This document shows positions 4,852 through 6,567 of a stretch of 6,567 bases of DNA, piece by piece; position 1 is the first letter of the stretch; every line of letters begins with the position of its first letter. A program made the translations under genes and the position numbers. The notes below the pieces were generated by a model, which was not told where the DNA came from, did no database searches, and saw nothing but the letters and a program-made list of their open reading frames with translations. This DNA is from an uncultured Lachnospiraceae bacterium. Lineage in GTDB: Bacteria; Bacillota; Clostridia; Lachnospirales; Lachnospiraceae. The stretch lies in assembly GCA_902773445.1 (NCBI GenBank), contig CACYEU010000263.1, positions 1 to 6,567 of the forward strand. The letters run 5' to 3'.

Positions 4852-5385
4852 ATGGCACAAGTTGAATTAAAGCAGCCGATCGTCGAAGCGATCAGCGCGG
4901 ACGTCAAAGACGCTAAGTCTGTCGTTCTCGTCGATTATCGCGGACTGACGGTTGCCCAGGACACTCAGCTGCGCAGAGAGCTTCGTGAAGCCGGCATCAC
5001 CTACAAAGTTTACAAGAACACGATGATGCGCCGTGCATTTGAGGGTACTGACTTTGCTGCCCTGGATCCGTATCTTGAAGGACCGAGCGCGATCGCAGTT
5101 TCTTATGATGATGTCACTGCTCCGGCACGTATCCTTGCAAAGTTCGGCAAGACAGCACAGGACCTCGAATTCAAGGCCGGCATCGTTGAAGGTGAGCTTT
5201 ATGACGTCGACGGACTGACAGAACTCGCACAGATTCCGGGCAGAGAGGAACTCCTTGCAAGACTGTTCGGCAGCATGCAGTCACCGATCGCGAACTTCGC
5301 ACGCGTGATCAAGCAGATCGCCGAAAAGGATGGCGAGGCAGCTCCGGCAGAAGCACCGGCTGAGGAAGCAAAGGCAGAAGAGTAA
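4852..5385 (+). CDS. rplJ: 50S ribosomal protein L10
   Basis: A 177-residue protein. L10 anchors the L7/L12 dimers to the ribosome and forms the stalk base with L11. The frame stays open upstream to 4723, but that part is leader RNA; the ATG at 4852 is correct because AAGGAGG (4838-4844) lies 7 bases upstream and the protein then begins in the family manner. Landmarks: SVVLVDYRGLTVAQDTQLRRELREAG (23-48) and YKVYKNTMMRRAF (51-63), the rRNA-binding part; EGPSAIAVSYDD (76-87); a C-terminal helix near 134-158 that binds L7/L12 dimers; and a low-complexity Ala/Glu tail (162-177). rplL follows after 30 bases. Its product is also expected to repress this unit through the upstream leader. Confidence 0.98.
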   Translation: MAQVELKQPIVEAISADVKDAKSVVLVDYRGLTVAQDTQLRRELREAGITYKVYKNTMMRRAFEGTDFAALDPYLEGPSAIAVSYDDVTAPARILAKFGKTAQDLEFKAGIVEGELYDVDGLTELAQIPGREELLARLFGSMQSPIANFARVIKQIAEKDGEAAPAEAPAEEAKAEE

Positions 5386-5415
5386 AGACGATTATTATCA
5401 ATGGAGGATATTACA

Positions 5416-5790
5416 ATGGCTAAAATGACTACTGAAGAATTTATCGCTGCGATCAAGGAACTGTCAGTTCTTGAACTGAACGATCTTGTCAAGGCTTGTG
5501 AGGAAGAGTTTGGCGTATCAGCGGCAGCTGGTGTTGTTGTTGCAGCAGCAGGCGATGCAGGCGCAGCTGAGGAAGAAAAGGATGAATTTGATGTCGAGCT
5601 TTCGGCAATCGGTGATTCCAAGGTTAAGGTTATCAAGATCGTCCGCGAAGTTACCGGTCTCGGACTTAAGGAAGCGAAGGATCTCGTTGACAGCGCTCCG
5701 AAAGTCATCAAGGAAGCCGTCTCTAAGGTTGAGGCTGAAGAGCTCAAGGCTAAGCTTGAAGAAGTCGGCGCACAGGTCACTCTCAAGTAA
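5416..5790 (+). CDS. rplL: 50S ribosomal protein L7/L12
   Basis: A 124-residue protein of usual size. Multiple dimers of L7/L12 form the flexible stalk that recruits and activates translational GTPases. An in-frame ATG at 5401 would add five residues (MEDIT), but ATGGAGG at 5401-5407 is itself the ribosome binding site for the ATG at 5416, 8 bases on, so 5416 is the start. Residues 5-34 form the dimerising N-terminal domain that attaches to L10, 35-56 the Ala/Gly/Glu-rich hinge, and 57-124 the C-terminal domain with the signature KVIKIVREVTGLGLKEAKDLV (71-91), which binds elongation factors. It is probably translated in excess over rplJ. Confidence 0.98.
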   Translation: MAKMTTEEFIAAIKELSVLELNDLVKACEEEFGVSAAAGVVVAAAGDAGAAEEEKDEFDVELSAIGDSKVKVIKIVREVTGLGLKEAKDLVDSAPKVIKEAVSKVEAEELKAKLEEVGAQVTLK

Positions 5791-5824
5791 AACCATTTCA
5801 ACACTTCTTATTATTGAAGACAAT

Positions 5825-5856
5825 CAGGGTTGCCGCTCGGACGGCAGCCCTGTTTT
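5825..5856 (+). terminator. Moderate intrinsic terminator between rplL and rpoB
   Basis: CAGGGTTGCCG (5825-5835) pairs with CGGCAGCCCTG (5842-5852) over 11 base pairs with one G-U, around a 6-base loop, followed by only four T (5853-5856) and then GC-rich sequence. The stem is strong but the short T-run suggests partial termination, with part of the transcription continuing into rpoB. Confidence 0.75.
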
Positions 5857-5906
5857 GCGCGCGGCTTGACCGACGGCGCATATCTGATCTTAGCAATTTC
5901 TTGTAA

Positions 5907-5963
5907 TTTTTCTGTAAAAATCTTAACAAATCCATTGACAGCATTTGATATTTGGGGTACTAT
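5907..5963 (+). promoter_or_regulatory. rpoB promoter with upstream A/T-rich (UP-like) tract
   Basis: TTGACA (5935-5940), 17 bases, then TACTAT (5958-5963); transcription would start near 5970. Upstream, TTTTT-CTGT-AAAAA (5907-5920) and the A-rich bases to 5930 lie at about -63 to -40, where the RNA polymerase alpha subunit contacts UP elements. The -35 and spacing are clear; the UP role is inferred from composition and position. It gives rpoB a start separate from rplJL. Confidence 0.82.
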
Positions 5964-6034
5964 GGAGTTTGCGCTATTATGGGGTGCGTGAACGCTTATC
6001 ATAAGAAAATAATCTGACAAGGAGTGGAATGTCA

Positions 6035-6567
6035 ATGGAGAAAAACAGAATTCGTCCGGTAAAATGTGGAACCCGAACCCGTATGACGTTTGCCCGTCAA
6101 AAAGAGATCCTTGAGATGCCAAATCTCATAGAAGTCCAGAAAAACTCCTATCAGTGGTTCTTGGATGACGGTCTGCGGGAAGTGTTCGACGACATTTCAC
6201 CGATCTCTGATCACAGCGGCCATCTGAGCCTGTCTTTCGTTGATTATGAGCTCGCCAAAGATGATGTCAAATTCACAATTGAAGAGTGCAAGGAACGCGA
6301 TGCGACTTATGCAGCGCCGATGAAGGTGCGCGTCAGACTTCATAATAAAGAGACTGACGAGATCAATGAGCATGAGATTTTTATGGGCGATCTTCCGATC
6401 ATGACTGACAACGGTACATTTGTGATCAATGGTGCCGAGCGTGTTATCGTCAGCCAGCTGGTCCGCTCACCGGGTATCTACTACTCGATCGCGCTTGACA
6501 AGACCGGAAAGAAGATCTTCTCATGCCAGGTCATCCCGAACCGCGGTGCATGGCTTGAATATGAGAC
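6035..6567 (+). CDS. rpoB: DNA-directed RNA polymerase subunit beta (3' partial)
   Basis: The first 177 codons of the beta subunit, cut by the right edge; the complete protein in related bacteria is about 1,200 residues. Beta forms one half of the active-site cleft with beta-prime. Landmarks: MPNLIEVQKNSYQWFL (28-43), DYELAKDDVKFTIEECKERDATYAAPMKV (70-98, beta-1 lobe), and the hallmark NGAERVIVSQLVRSPGIYY (132-150). The rifampicin-binding cluster lies beyond the window. Two in-frame ATGs occur, at 6029 and 6035. AAGGAG (6019-6024) is 4 bases before the first and 10 before the second, so 6035 is preferred, though the two-residue difference is not certain. It has its own promoter and a leader of about 60 bases after the rplL terminator. 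Confidence 0.97.
   Translation, partial: MEKNRIRPVKCGTRTRMTFARQKEILEMPNLIEVQKNSYQWFLDDGLREVFDDISPISDHSGHLSLSFVDYELAKDDVKFTIEECKERDATYAAPMKVRVRLHNKETDEINEHEIFMGDLPIMTDNGTFVINGAERVIVSQLVRSPGIYYSIALDKTGKKIFSCQVIPNRGAWLEYE

Noticed and set aside
5401..5415. The ATG at 5401 as the rplL start
   Set aside because: Its bases form the ribosome binding site ATGGAGG for the ATG at 5416, and the protein from 5416 begins as L7/L12 normally does.
5486..5869. Plus- and minus-strand open frames of 100-200 codons overlapping rplL
   Set aside because: They are other-frame readings of rplL and rplJ, with serine/arginine- or leucine/serine-biased proteins and no start signals.
5866..5929. Additional rpoB promoters: TTGACC at 5866, or TTGTAA at 5901 with TAACAA
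   Set aside because: No acceptable -10 lies at proper spacing from the first, and the second pair matches the consensus poorly. The pair at 5935/5958 is far better.

Overview
The window is chromosomal DNA, almost certainly from a member of the Bacillota (Firmicutes). The evidence is: purine-rich AAGGAGG-type ribosome binding sites before nearly every gene, a 64-residue single-membrane-segment SecE, a 49-residue zinc-type L33, a DUF975 membrane protein, an L10 leader with a terminator before rplJ, and the order rpmG-secE-nusG-rplK-rplA-rplJ-rplL-rpoB. The class cannot be fixed from the sequence; an anaerobic gut-type Clostridia or Erysipelotrichia is a reasonable inference. All genes lie on the plus strand. 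No mobile element, tRNA, rRNA or CRISPR array is visible.

Left part (2-2312): the end of a cell-surface transcription unit. A membrane-anchored protein, cut by the left edge, carries a von Willebrand factor A (VWA) domain with an intact metal site followed by a C-type lectin-like domain. After 34 bases and a strong ribosome binding site comes a multi-pass DUF975 membrane protein. The unit ends at a very strong intrinsic terminator (2266-2312).

Middle part (2324-4625): a new unit for translation, secretion and transcription. A TTGACA promoter with an extended -10 starts a leader of about 170 bases. The leader begins with a perfect 18-base palindrome plus a T8 run and then appears to fold into a three-way junction; I do not recognise it as a known RNA family. 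It is followed by rpmG (L33, missed by ORF finding because it is short), secE (overlapping rpmG by one base), nusG, rplK (L11) and rplA (L1). The short gaps before rplK and rplA carry the same small hairpin with a conserved asymmetric internal loop.

Right part (4626-6567): directly after rplA a near-consensus promoter drives an L10 leader with a terminator and a competing antiterminator helix, then rplJ (L10) and rplL (L7/L12). A moderate terminator with only four T residues, a second TTGACA promoter with an A/T-rich upstream tract and a leader of about 60 bases precede rpoB, of which only the first 177 codons are present.

Together the right two-thirds supply the ribosomal stalk and its base (L11, L10, L7/L12), the L1 stalk protein, L33, the Sec translocon subunit SecE, the elongation factor NusG and the RNA polymerase beta subunit. 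The most interesting unexplained items are the structured rpmG leader, the promoter-proximal palindrome, the duplicated rplK/rplA hairpin, and the VWA-lectin surface protein.
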